Assembly (NCBI GenBank): GCA_964526285.1
Contig: CAZGIW010000004.1
Location: 33,350 to 97,349, forward strand
Reading direction: 5' to 3'
DNA from: CAYMAZ01 sp964526285
GTDB taxonomy: Bacteria; Bacteroidota; Bacteroidia; Bacteroidales; DTU049
Length of the DNA stretch: 64,000 nucleotides
Part shown: positions 53,998 through 63,800 of the stretch, piece after piece
Position numbering within the stretch: position 1 is the stretch's first letter
Layout of the letters: each line of letters opens with the position of its first letter
Notes under the pieces: generated by a model
Seen by the model: only the letters and a program-made list of their open reading frames with translations
What the model was told of the DNA's origin: nothing
Database searches by the model: none
Program-made: the position numbers and the translations under genes

Positions 53998-54447
53998 TTA
54001 TTTTCTTATCAGTTGTACAATTTTTTCAAGCCACAAAGCATCAATCTGGCAGAAAGAATTTTTTTCACTGCTGTCAACGTCAAGGACAGCCCATACTAGT
54101 TTGGTTTCATCAAAAAGCGGAACAACAATTTCGCTGTTGGACCGGGAATCACACGCAATGTGTCCCGGAAATGCATGAACATCCGGAACAATAATGGTCT
54201 CTTCTTGTAAAGCTGATGCCCAGCACACACCATTGGGTTTAGGAAGAATCTGACATGCAAGAGGTCCCTGATATGGCCCAACCACCAGTTGTTCATCCCT
54301 GACAAAATAAAAACCACACCAGAAAAAATAATCCATTTTTGCATGTAATAACGCACAAATTGATGACATCGCTGAGATATGATCAGGGCTTTTTTCCAAC
54401 AGAGGTTGTAATTGCTCAAAAATTCGACTGTATCTGCCTTCTTTCAT
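53998..54447 (-). CDS. msrC: Free methionine-(R)-sulfoxide reductase (GAF domain)
   Basis: 149 residues, GAF fold. All three family Cys are present: Cys65 (PLACQI), Cys75 (NGVCWA) and Cys99 (GHIACD), with the WCGFYF, VGPYQG, DVHAFPGH and SNSEIVVPL motifs. Reduces free methionine-R-sulfoxide using thioredoxin. The start at 54447 is fixed by the -7 box at 54473-54480; the longer frame up to 54564 would begin upstream of the promoter. Length from this start equals the usual family length. Confidence 0.92.
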   Translation of the reverse strand: MKEGRYSRIFEQLQPLLEKSPDHISAMSSICALLHAKMDYFFWCGFYFVRDEQLVVGPYQGPLACQILPKPNGVCWASALQEETIIVPDVHAFPGHIACDSRSNSEIVVPLFDETKLVWAVLDVDSSEKNSFCQIDALWLEKIVQLIRK

Positions 54448-54472
54448 ATTTCCATTGTTGATATGTGATTTG

Positions 54473-54480
54473 CAAAAATA
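54473..54480 (-). promoter_or_regulatory. -7 box of the fRMsr gene
   Basis: TATTTTTG on the minus strand, 25 bp upstream of the ATG at 54447; it excludes upstream starts at 54534 and 54564. Confidence 0.62.
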
Positions 54481-54600
54481 CAATTTGTTTGTGAGTTTGT
54501 TCTGAAAAATGATAATTTCCAACTGCTCATTCATAATTGCAATGTATCCTTTATTTTTTACCAAATGATAAATAGTAATATTTATAATGTATATTATGTA

Positions 54601-54608
54601 TATTTTTG
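54601..54608 (+). promoter_or_regulatory. -7 box of the secreted-protein operon
   Basis: TATTTTTG, 31 bp upstream of the ATG at 54640. It may drive the run of secreted genes from 54640 to 60853. Confidence 0.6.
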
Positions 54609-54639
54609 AAAGACGTTAAATAATTAAACCCCCTTAAAT

Positions 54640-56274
54640 ATGAAAAGAGCAATTTTATTCTTAGCAGTTTTTGCATCAGTGTTTGCAGTGAAAGCACAGA
54701 ATGTTGGTATCAGTGATGTGTTGTTTACTCCAAACACCAGATTGCATGTGAGAGGTACTTCAGGAACTAATGCAACGCTCACAGTTGAAAGAACAACTGC
54801 CACAACAAGTGCAATATTGTTAATTCCCGAAAGCAATTTAACAACATTTCAATCGCAGGCAACAGCCACCAGCACAACAGCCAGGGACATGCGTTTTAAT
54901 GTTGGCACAACCGAGGCCATGCGGATAATTACCAGTGGCAATGTTGGAATTGGTACTGCAACTCCCGGCTCAAAACTTACAGTAATACGCACAACAGCAG
55001 CCACTGCATCAGAAACAACGGGTACATTTTCTGTTAATTGGGCAACTGCAACAACACATGCATATGCACTAAGCGCAAACGCAAGCAAAGGCTCTGCTGA
55101 AACATCAGGGCGCTCAACAGGAGTCTATGCAGTTGGTGGAAATGCAACAAACCAGTGGAATACAGGTGTTTCGGCCGTACTTATAGGCACAAATCAGGGG
55201 GCCGCAATTGTTGCAGGATCACATGCAGATTATATTACATACGGTTATGGTGGGTCTTTTCAACCGCAATATGTAAATCCGGCTGGTCAATGGGGAATTG
55301 TTTCATACAGCCCTGTGTATTTTCATCGCGATCATTATGTGATGGGGAATATGGGAGTGAACGTAGCAGCACCAACTTCAAGATTACACGTAAACGGCAC
55401 AGTAAGACTTCAGGGGTTGGCAGCACCTGCAGGTGAAACAACTGCGCTTGTCATTGATGCAAATGGAAATGTGAAAGGCAGAACTTTGAATGCAGTTGCT
55501 TTCGACGGAGTTACTGTTAATGCATGGAATCTCACCGGTAATGCAGCATTGGCAACTAATTTCATAGGCACAACCAATGCGGTGGATTTTCGAATGTTTA
55601 CAAATAACACTGAGAGAATGAGGATTACAAGTGCTGGGAATGTGGGGATAGGAATAACTGCTCCAACAGCATTACTGCATGTTGTTGGAAGAACAAATAT
55701 TGTACATTCCACGTCTCCATCTCTGTATGTTCAGAATGATGCAAACAGCTTTGCCAATCTGGCGATACAGGTTTTTGGTCAAGGTTCACAAAGAGCCTTT
55801 ATTGCCAGTAATGGCGGCGCCTTTTTCAACGGCAACGTGGGCATCGGCACAACGAATCCTACTTACAAGCTCCATGTCATTGGCCGTTTCAAGTCAGATG
55901 GTATCAATGAGACATCAGATGTGAGATTGAAAAAAAACATCGAGCCATTGCAAAATTCACTTGATAAGATATTGGCCATGCAGGGAGTGACTTATGAGTG
56001 GAACAAAGAAGGCATGGAAGAAGGCGTTCAGATTGGCTTGATAGCACAGGAAGTGGAGCAGATTCTGCCTGAGATTGTTGACACGGATTCAGAAGGATTT
56101 AAATCAATTCAGTATTCAGTGCTGGTTGCTGTCCTTATAGAGGGAATGAAAGAGCAGCAGGCAGAATATGATGCATTGTTGCTGAAAGTACAACAGCTTG
56201 AAAGTGATATGGCAACCATCAAGGCGATGATGGGGATTGGAGAGGTTGAAGGAGAGATTTCAGTTTCAAGATAG
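54640..56274 (+). CDS. Secreted tail-fibre-like protein with S74 endosialidase chaperone domain
   Basis: 544 residues. Signal peptide 1-19 (ending VKAQ). The body is Thr/Ala/Gly-rich with repeated phrases GNVGIGTATPG, GNVGIGITAP and GNVGIGTTNPTYKLHVIG, typical of trimeric beta-structured fibre proteins. The C-terminal peptidase S74 intramolecular chaperone begins at SDVRLKKNIEPL; Ser426-Asp427 is the expected self-cleavage site, and a short coiled coil (about 495-530) ends the protein. In phages this domain folds and then frees a trimeric tail spike; here it is on a secreted protein at the head of a run of exported proteins. No T9SS tail. Confidence 0.9.
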   Translation: MKRAILFLAVFASVFAVKAQNVGISDVLFTPNTRLHVRGTSGTNATLTVERTTATTSAILLIPESNLTTFQSQATATSTTARDMRFNVGTTEAMRIITSGNVGIGTATPGSKLTVIRTTAATASETTGTFSVNWATATTHAYALSANASKGSAETSGRSTGVYAVGGNATNQWNTGVSAVLIGTNQGAAIVAGSHADYITYGYGGSFQPQYVNPAGQWGIVSYSPVYFHRDHYVMGNMGVNVAAPTSRLHVNGTVRLQGLAAPAGETTALVIDANGNVKGRTLNAVAFDGVTVNAWNLTGNAALATNFIGTTNAVDFRMFTNNTERMRITSAGNVGIGITAPTALLHVVGRTNIVHSTSPSLYVQNDANSFANLAIQVFGQGSQRAFIASNGGAFFNGNVGIGTTNPTYKLHVIGRFKSDGINETSDVRLKKNIEPLQNSLDKILAMQGVTYEWNKEGMEEGVQIGLIAQEVEQILPEIVDTDSEGFKSIQYSVLVAVLIEGMKEQQAEYDALLLKVQQLESDMATIKAMMGIGEVEGEISVSR

Positions 56275-56291
56275 TATAAGGAGTATGTTTT

Positions 56292-58868
56292 ATGAAAACA
56301 CGAATATTGGTTTTATTCAGTGGAGTATGTTTTCTTTGCTGTATATCTTTTTCATTAAAAGGAGTAAACATTCCTTTTGGATTTTTACCGAACAAAGGTC
56401 AATTAATTTACGATGATGGCAGACTAGCAGAAGATGTGCTGTTTTACAATAATTTTGGATCTGTTCATGTATTGTTTAAAAAAGACCGAATTACATATCT
56501 TATCGAACGGTCTGATCCGGAATATCGTAAGCATTTTGATTATCTGGTAAATCACGACAAGGATTCAGCAAAACGATATGAGCTAACTCAATATGCATAT
56601 TTCTACAGAGTTGATATGGTTTTTGAGAAAGCCCTTAATAATGCTGAAATCATTTGCAAAGAACCATCTTCACATGGTTTTAACTTTTATCAGGCCCATT
56701 GTCCCGAAGGCATAATGGATGTTCCTTCTTATGGAGTTTTGGAATATAAAAACATATGGAAGAACATTGATTTAATTTTTTATGCTCAAAATGGAGACAT
56801 TAAATATGACATTGTAATAAACCCTGGAGCAAACCCTGCCGACATTGTGTTTTATTATGAAGGGGCTGAAAATATCAGATTAAATAATGGTGTTCTAACT
56901 GTTGAAACTCCAATTTTAACATGGTCTGAAAATATCCCAGTAAGCTATATTAAAAACGAAGGGGAAGAAAATGTGATAATCAATGTGAATTATCAAACAA
57001 AAGGGAATCATGTTTATTTTCAACTTCCTGAAGGAATTTCAGAGGATGAAACAATAATCATTGACCCGGCAATGTCATGGTCAACCTATTTTAATTTTAA
57101 ACAGGATATGATTTGGGATACTGACGCACATGGCAGAGATGACAGAGTTATTTATATGACAAGAACAACAGATAATACAATCTCTGTTACACAGGCAGGT
57201 ACAGGTGTTTATCTTCAGGTTAGCAGGGCTGGTGCTGCCGATTTGATATTTCTTATGTTTGACAATAATGGTGTATTATTATGGGCAACATTTTACGGTG
57301 GATCAGATGCAGAATATTTAAAAGGAGGAATTAGAATTGCACCATCCGGACAGATTTATGTTGTTGCAATGTCAATGAGTTCCAATTTTCCAACCCAAAG
57401 CCTCGCCGGCGCCTTTAATTTAACTACAAAAAATGAATATTTTGAAGACCTTGTTATCATGAGATTTAATAACAGCGGTGTCAGACAATGGTCAACGTTC
57501 TATGATATGGATTATTATGCGAGTAATGCAGGCATGGATGTTGGACCCAACGGAAATTTATTTATTACAGGATACTTTGAGCTGAGTTATCGATTTGCAG
57601 TAGGAATGCCGATGGTAAATCCAGCAGGAGGGGCATATTTTCAAAATGCAAAAAGTTCAGTAACAGGAGATATGGGTTTTGACCATGAGTCTTTTATGCT
57701 TGAATTCAACACAAACGGCGTTTTGGTTTGGTCCACCTATTTTGGATCAAACGGGCAGGAAAGATTAAAAAAAGTAAGAGTTACTCCTGATGGTTCAATT
57801 TTTTGCTTTGGCACAGCTCAAACAAAAGTTACTTCCAGTCCGTCAGCAACTCATCAACCGAAATTATTGACTGCAGGACAATACTATGATAATGTGATTA
57901 CTGGTCTTCCGGAAAAGTTGTATATGGTAAAATTTGGTCCTGACAGGAGCTGGAAATGGGCTTCATTGTATGGAGGAACTGTTGGCAATGGCAATCACCC
58001 TCCTGGTGACAAATTGAATATTTGTGTTGATTCTCAAAATAATGTGTATTTTGTTGGAGGCACAAGAATGACAAACTTTCCACTCTTCAACCCTGGGGGA
58101 GGTGCATATTTTGATAATACTTTTAATGGGAGCTCCAGTTGGGACTCAAATATGTATATTTTAAAGTTTGCAAATACAACGCAGCGACTGTGGGCAACAT
58201 ATTATGGAGGCGCAGGGTGGCATTCCCGTCCCGGTTGTGCTGTGTGCAGTCTTGATAACTTGTATGTTACTTCTGCTACAAATGCAACAGACCATCCTGT
58301 TCTCAATAAACCAGGTTCTTACTATCAGGCAACAAGTGCAGGCGGCAAAGACGGTCACATGGGCGAATTTTCTTCTGCCGGAGTTTTAACATGGAGTACA
58401 TATGTTGGAGGTTTTTATACAGATGAAGAATTGAATTGTCTTGCAGCATTAGATGGCCCCTGTGGCGGACAGGTCTTTGCTTTTGGAAGAACAGGTGGTA
58501 ATACGTCAACTTGTGCTTCAAGCTGGCCTATCGTTGATCCGGGTGGTGGAGCTCATATACAAACTTTTCCTTGTGTTGATTATTATCAGGTTGCCATTTC
58601 AAAATTTGATGCAAGCCCGGCTTCAGGTCCTCCCGGCATTTGGACATGGCTTGGCGGAATCAATGATGACTGGTTTGAACCCTGCAACTGGGATAAAAGA
58701 ACTGTGCCTGTAAGTACCTCGAATGTTCTGATTCCCGGACCTACACCTCATCAACCCAGAATTTTTGGTGCAATGGGACATTGCAACACTATTGAAGTGG
58801 TTTCAACCAGTGGAGCAAACTTGACTGTTGACATCATTAACGGCGGAAGCCTGCAGGTGCATCAATAA
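56292..58868 (+). CDS. Secreted DUF7948/SBBP-type beta-propeller protein with shared 77-residue C-terminal module
   Basis: 858 residues, 17 bp after the S74 gene with an AAGGAG-like ribosome site. N-terminal hydrophobic signal (about 1-23), then a domain with FLPNKGQLIYDDG and VLEYKNIWKNIDLIFY that I recognise as the DUF7948 type found before propellers (to about 255). Beta-propeller-like repeats follow (WSTYFG, LWATYYGG, WATFYGGSD phrases). The last 77 residues (782-858) form the module WTWLG...DWF...CNWDK...VLIPG...GAMGHCNTIE...GGSLQVHQ, shared with the next protein. No type A or B sorting domain. Function unknown; likely a surface or secreted structural protein. Confidence 0.84.
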   Translation: MKTRILVLFSGVCFLCCISFSLKGVNIPFGFLPNKGQLIYDDGRLAEDVLFYNNFGSVHVLFKKDRITYLIERSDPEYRKHFDYLVNHDKDSAKRYELTQYAYFYRVDMVFEKALNNAEIICKEPSSHGFNFYQAHCPEGIMDVPSYGVLEYKNIWKNIDLIFYAQNGDIKYDIVINPGANPADIVFYYEGAENIRLNNGVLTVETPILTWSENIPVSYIKNEGEENVIINVNYQTKGNHVYFQLPEGISEDETIIIDPAMSWSTYFNFKQDMIWDTDAHGRDDRVIYMTRTTDNTISVTQAGTGVYLQVSRAGAADLIFLMFDNNGVLLWATFYGGSDAEYLKGGIRIAPSGQIYVVAMSMSSNFPTQSLAGAFNLTTKNEYFEDLVIMRFNNSGVRQWSTFYDMDYYASNAGMDVGPNGNLFITGYFELSYRFAVGMPMVNPAGGAYFQNAKSSVTGDMGFDHESFMLEFNTNGVLVWSTYFGSNGQERLKKVRVTPDGSIFCFGTAQTKVTSSPSATHQPKLLTAGQYYDNVITGLPEKLYMVKFGPDRSWKWASLYGGTVGNGNHPPGDKLNICVDSQNNVYFVGGTRMTNFPLFNPGGGAYFDNTFNGSSSWDSNMYILKFANTTQRLWATYYGGAGWHSRPGCAVCSLDNLYVTSATNATDHPVLNKPGSYYQATSAGGKDGHMGEFSSAGVLTWSTYVGGFYTDEELNCLAALDGPCGGQVFAFGRTGGNTSTCASSWPIVDPGGGAHIQTFPCVDYYQVAISKFDASPASGPPGIWTWLGGINDDWFEPCNWDKRTVPVSTSNVLIPGPTPHQPRIFGAMGHCNTIEVVSTSGANLTVDIINGGSLQVHQ

Positions 58869-58882
58869 AACAATAAAATATC

Positions 58883-60853
58883 ATGAATCGAATTTTTTCT
58901 TCTTTTCTTTTTATTGTGATTGTGTTTCCGTTTTCTTTGTGTTCGCAAACCTTCAATTGGGCACAGCTTGCCAAAAGAAATTCAGATAACAACGGAATAT
59001 ACAGCCATGATGTTTGTATTGATAATAATAGAAACGTAATTTCTGCAGGATATTTCACATGTCTGTCAACAGATCAGATAGTTTTTGATTCACAATCATT
59101 TACTGGATTTCAGACAACTTCATTTTTGTATCACGGTTATTTGGCAAAATACGATAACAATGGTGTTATACAGTGGGCCAGAAGGATTGGAAATTCTTCT
59201 GGAGAAGCTCAGGTTAGGGGTGTTACTGCAGATGGCAGTGGAAATATCTATGTAAGTGGTTACCTTACTCAAACCTGTCGATTTGGTTGCCCACAGACAG
59301 GAAGTTGTGCAGGTTTAGGTACTGCTGTTACTTCATTAGGCTCTGGTGATGGTTTTTTTGCTAAATATGATGCAGCAGGTAATTTCCTATGGGTAAAAAC
59401 AATGCGGGGCACAGGAAATATAAGGGCAGAAAGAGCCAGATTCAGTTCAAATTCAAACTCAGTTTATGTTAGTGGTCGTTTTACCGGCACAGCAGCTTTT
59501 GGAGAGGGTGGTGCGCAGGTTAATCTAACTTCATCAGGTTCAGGAGAAGATGTTTTTATTGCAAAATATAATCTAAACGGTGATTTATTGTGGGTTAGAC
59601 AGGGTTCGTGTACACAATGGTCTTATGCTTCATCAATGACTGTTGATCAAAACGATAATGTTTATGTTGGTGGTCATTTTCGGGAACAGATTGTTTTTGG
59701 AGCAGTCACTTTAACAGGAGTTGGAGGTTCTTTTCAAATTAATCCCTATGTTGTGAAATATAATGGCAGCGGGACAGTACAGTGGGCAAGATCTTATGCT
59801 TCAACAACCAATGTGGATGTGACCGGAATCGCTGTTGATCAATCAATGAATGTGTATTTTGGAGGTGGCTTTTATGATCAGCTTACAATTGGCTCAACAA
59901 CCCATGTGTCAGATTATGGAAACACAGTCTCCTATATGGCAAAACTGAACTCGTCAGGAAATGTGGTCTGGTCAAAAAAAACGGGCACCAGGCCAAATTC
60001 TACCGGTTGGTCAACACTTAACGCAATGACAGTAAATGCTCAGGGAGATATTTATGCCTTTGGGTTATATGTTAACGATTGCACATTTGACGGAAATGTG
60101 GTCTCTGATTATGGAACTAACAGTTATAACGTATGGCTTTCAACATGGGATACCAATGGTAATCTCATGTGCATAACAAGAGCAGCAGGAACCCGGGAAG
60201 ATTATGCAAAAGGAATTGTTGTGGATTCTGATGGAGTTTCATATCAGGCCGGAGATTCATTTGGATGGCCTGCAGGAACATACAACTGCAATTGGGGAAC
60301 ACATACACTTTATCCAGTAAGAACTTCCATTGTTACATCAAAAACATCATGGGCGCCTGTGACTGCAGGACCAATTTCAGGACCAACCGAGGTTTGTGAC
60401 AGCGAAAGCGGAGTTGTTTTCACAGTTCCAAATATTCTGGGGGCAACTTTTACATGGACTGTTCCATCAGGAGCTACAATTACTTCAGGACAAGGCACAA
60501 ACAGCATTACTGTTACGTTTGGATCAACCGGAGGACAAGTGTGTGTATCTGCTCTCGGTGTTTGTGTTCATGGACCGCAAACTTGCATATCCGTTACTAT
60601 TCCTTCACCCGGAGGAACTGGATTGTGGACATGGACAGGTACATACAGTACTGATTGGTTTAATGCCTGCAACTGGGACAAAAAAACAGTGCCCACTTTT
60701 CAGGCCGATGTGTTAATCCCCGGAGCAACACCTTTCCAACCAACAATTACTGGCGCTATGGGACATTGCAACACTATTGAAATCAACTCAACCAACGGCG
60801 CAGTGTTAACCATTCAGCAAACTTTAGGCGGAAGCCTGCAAGTGCATCAGTAA
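58883..60853 (+). CDS. Secreted SBBP-type propeller protein with PKD domain and shared C-terminal module
   Basis: 656 residues, 14 bp after the previous gene. Signal peptide 1-21 (ending SLCSQ). Residues 30-490 are SBBP-like repeats (GYLAKYDNNGVIQWARRIG, GNIYVSGY, NVYVGGHF). A PKD-like domain (about 495-575; SGPTEVC, FTWTVPSGATITSGQGT) is related to the repeats of the giant protein at 4258-9450. The 77-residue C-terminal module (580-656) aligns with the preceding protein's without gaps, 50 identities, and ends at the same GGSLQVHQ. No sorting domain of a known type. The stop codon overlaps the -7 box of the next gene. Confidence 0.84.
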   Translation: MNRIFSSFLFIVIVFPFSLCSQTFNWAQLAKRNSDNNGIYSHDVCIDNNRNVISAGYFTCLSTDQIVFDSQSFTGFQTTSFLYHGYLAKYDNNGVIQWARRIGNSSGEAQVRGVTADGSGNIYVSGYLTQTCRFGCPQTGSCAGLGTAVTSLGSGDGFFAKYDAAGNFLWVKTMRGTGNIRAERARFSSNSNSVYVSGRFTGTAAFGEGGAQVNLTSSGSGEDVFIAKYNLNGDLLWVRQGSCTQWSYASSMTVDQNDNVYVGGHFREQIVFGAVTLTGVGGSFQINPYVVKYNGSGTVQWARSYASTTNVDVTGIAVDQSMNVYFGGGFYDQLTIGSTTHVSDYGNTVSYMAKLNSSGNVVWSKKTGTRPNSTGWSTLNAMTVNAQGDIYAFGLYVNDCTFDGNVVSDYGTNSYNVWLSTWDTNGNLMCITRAAGTREDYAKGIVVDSDGVSYQAGDSFGWPAGTYNCNWGTHTLYPVRTSIVTSKTSWAPVTAGPISGPTEVCDSESGVVFTVPNILGATFTWTVPSGATITSGQGTNSITVTFGSTGGQVCVSALGVCVHGPQTCISVTIPSPGGTGLWTWTGTYSTDWFNACNWDKKTVPTFQADVLIPGATPFQPTITGAMGHCNTIEINSTNGAVLTIQQTLGGSLQVHQ

Positions 60854-60858
60854 TTTTG
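60851..60858 (+). promoter_or_regulatory. -7 box overlapping a stop codon
   Basis: TAATTTTG; its first three bases are the TAA stop of the preceding gene. It lies 36 bp before the ATG at 60895. A perfect 14-bp palindrome TTTACAATTGTAAA (60864-60877) sits between it and the gene and could be an operator. Confidence 0.5.
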
Positions 60859-60863
60859 ATATC

Positions 60864-60877
60864 TTTACAATTGTAAA
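60864..60877. promoter_or_regulatory. Perfect 14-bp palindrome, possible operator
   Basis: TTTACAATTGTAAA just downstream of a -7 box and 17 bp before the next ATG. A regulator could bind here; it may equally be chance in AT-rich DNA. Confidence 0.35.
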
Positions 60878-60894
60878 AATTAATAAAAATGTAT

Positions 60895-63800
60895 ATGAAA
60901 AAGGTTCTATTTTATTTCACGGTTTTTTTGATCGTATGTATGACCCATTCTGCTAAAGCTCAGTTTATACATAACAATGGTCAGGTACTCGATGTGAATG
61001 AAGACTTCAAGCCAGGAGTTCTGTATTATTATGGAATCAATGGTGACGCAATGTATTTTGAACAAAACCGTATTGTATGTGTGTTTTCAAAACATGATGT
61101 GTTTGATTACTCAATTTACGAAGGGAATCAGGAAGCAAAAGACAGCATCTATAAAACCCTCGGAAGGCATACGCAAAGAATTGATATTGAGTTTTTAAAT
61201 TCAAATCCACAAGTAGAGGTTCTTTCTGGTGATGAATTGCCTTATTACACAAACTTTTACCTAAACAAAAGAGAAAATATTCAAAATGTAAAATCCTATT
61301 CGTCAATTGTTTATAAGAATGTGTGGGAACATATTGATATGGTGTTTTATCAGTCAGAAGGTGGAGTTAAGTATGATATAGTTTTACATGAAGAAGCTGA
61401 TATCAATGATATACAAATCAGATACAATGGTGCTTCGGGCATTGAAATAAACAACAATACACTGAAAATCAAAACATTATATCGTGATATTGTTGAGGAT
61501 ATACCTCTGGCTTTTATCAATGGAGATGAAAATGAAACTGTTGATGTAAGTTATATTGTTGAGGGAGATATTGTGCGTTTTTCAACAGATGCTAAGAGCT
61601 ATCAAACACTGACAATTGATCCTGTATTGGTTTGGGCTACGTATTTTGAAACTGCAACATCTGATGGCAGTATTGATTACGACCATAATATCGCTGATGT
61701 TGATGGGAATTTATTTATATGGGGTGTTGCATGGAATACTGCCAATGATTATCCTGTGGTTAATCCGGGGGGTGGCGCTTACATTATGAATCATGTGAGC
61801 AACAACGGGTATCTTGCTAAGTTCAATCACAATCGTGAATTGGTGTGGGCAACATATGCCGGCGGTAGCACAGATATTGACTGGTCGCTGGGAACTGGCG
61901 TAATGGCTGTGTATGGAACTACGCTTCATATTGTCGGCGATCAGTGGTCATCCAATGCCCCCAAGCTCAATGGTGGCGGATTCTATTATGATATTTCATC
62001 AACCAGACCATTTTGGTTGAGATTTAATAAAGATACAGGGGTAATGCTTCATGCTTCAAATATTGGTGGTCATACATCTTCTTATCCCAGTATATCAATT
62101 AGCAGCACAGGGCTTGTTTCAATAATTATGTCAACTTATGATTTTGCTGTGGTTCATGTTGTGAATCGTGCAGGTGCCTATAATCAGGCAACCAATGCTG
62201 GATATGTTGATTTATTCTTTTATTTGTTTAACAGCAGCTACACACAAATCTGGGGCACATGGCTGGGCGGACCCGGGACACAACAATCGGCCAATGCCAC
62301 ATTTGACTCAAACAACAATATTTTCTTTGTTGCCGAAACCACATGGCTCACAGGAAGTGATGCCACTACAGAAAAACTTGTTAATCCGGGTGGCGGGGCT
62401 TATTATCAAACCACATACGATGCAATAAATCTGATGCTGGGAAAATTCACTTCAGCAGGTGTTCTCTACTGGCACACCATGTATGGTGGCAATAGCCGTG
62501 ATGGCACAAGGGGCAGCTTTGGAAACGGAAGCAGGGTGTATACCCACCCAACCACAAACGAACTTCTTGTTACAGCAGGAACTCAAAGTACAAATCTGCC
62601 CTTGCAGGTTTTAACCGGAGCTTATAATCTTACTTGTCCGTCATACATTACAGGCTCAGGTAGCACTTGTAGTCTTATTGGTAGTTTGATACTCAAGTTT
62701 AGTAATAACGGTGTAAGACAATGGGCAACATACTGGGGTGATGGATCAGGTGGTTGCAATCTGCTTTATAATGCACATTTTACAGATTGCGACAAATTTA
62801 TTCTCGGAGCAAGATCAAGCTCACCATCAATATCTTATCCCGGATATTACAATCAGACAACAGGGCAACAGGCATATTTGATGCAACTGAATGCATCAAC
62901 GTATGCTGCTGAGTGGGCATCGAAAATTGGCATTAATACCGGTGTCCCAAAAATTGCGTATACTCCTTATCAAACAAGACTTTATCTTTCTTCTGTTACT
63001 TCAAGTCAGCTGGAAACAACTGTTGATCCAGGAGGTGGCGCATTTTATGATGACTCTTTTACAGGTCCTCACTGGGGAGCATACTATATTACTGAGTTTA
63101 ATATTGTTCCTCCCCCTGTTTTGGGAGACACAACTATTTGTGCAGGAACAAGTGTGACTATCAATGTAACCGGTGGTATTGGTGGAAATTATGAATGGTA
63201 CACATCTGCTTCCGGTGGTACCCCATTTCACACAGGGTCGTCTTATACAACGCCCGTACTAAACAACACAGTTACATATTATGTTTCATCATCTGATGGA
63301 ACTTGTATCAGCGACAGAACTCCAATTACAATTACTGTTGTTCCCGGACCAAGTTTGTCTATTAATCCTTCTTCTGCTTCTATTTGTGACGGAGAATCAA
63401 TTTCATTTACAGTAAGTGGTGCCACTACTTATCAGTGGAGTCATAGTTTGGGATCCGGATCAACTCAAAACGTAAGTCCCTCTTCAACGACTACTTATAC
63501 TGTTACAGGATCTGACGGAGGATGCAGTTCGACTGCACAAATTACAATCAACGTGTCTCCCGGTTACGACGCCACCATCAATCCCGTTTCTCCCGTTTGT
63601 GCCAATGCGGCTCCCTTCAATTTCACAGCAGCCGACCCCGGCGGCACATGGAGCGGCACAGGGATTACTAATACCACCAACGGAACATTTAATCCCTCGA
63701 CAGCAGGTCCCGGAACATACACAATCACTTACGGTATTCCCGGCCCATGCGGTGATACAGCAACAACTCAAATCACAGTGCATGCACTTCCCACAGTGAC

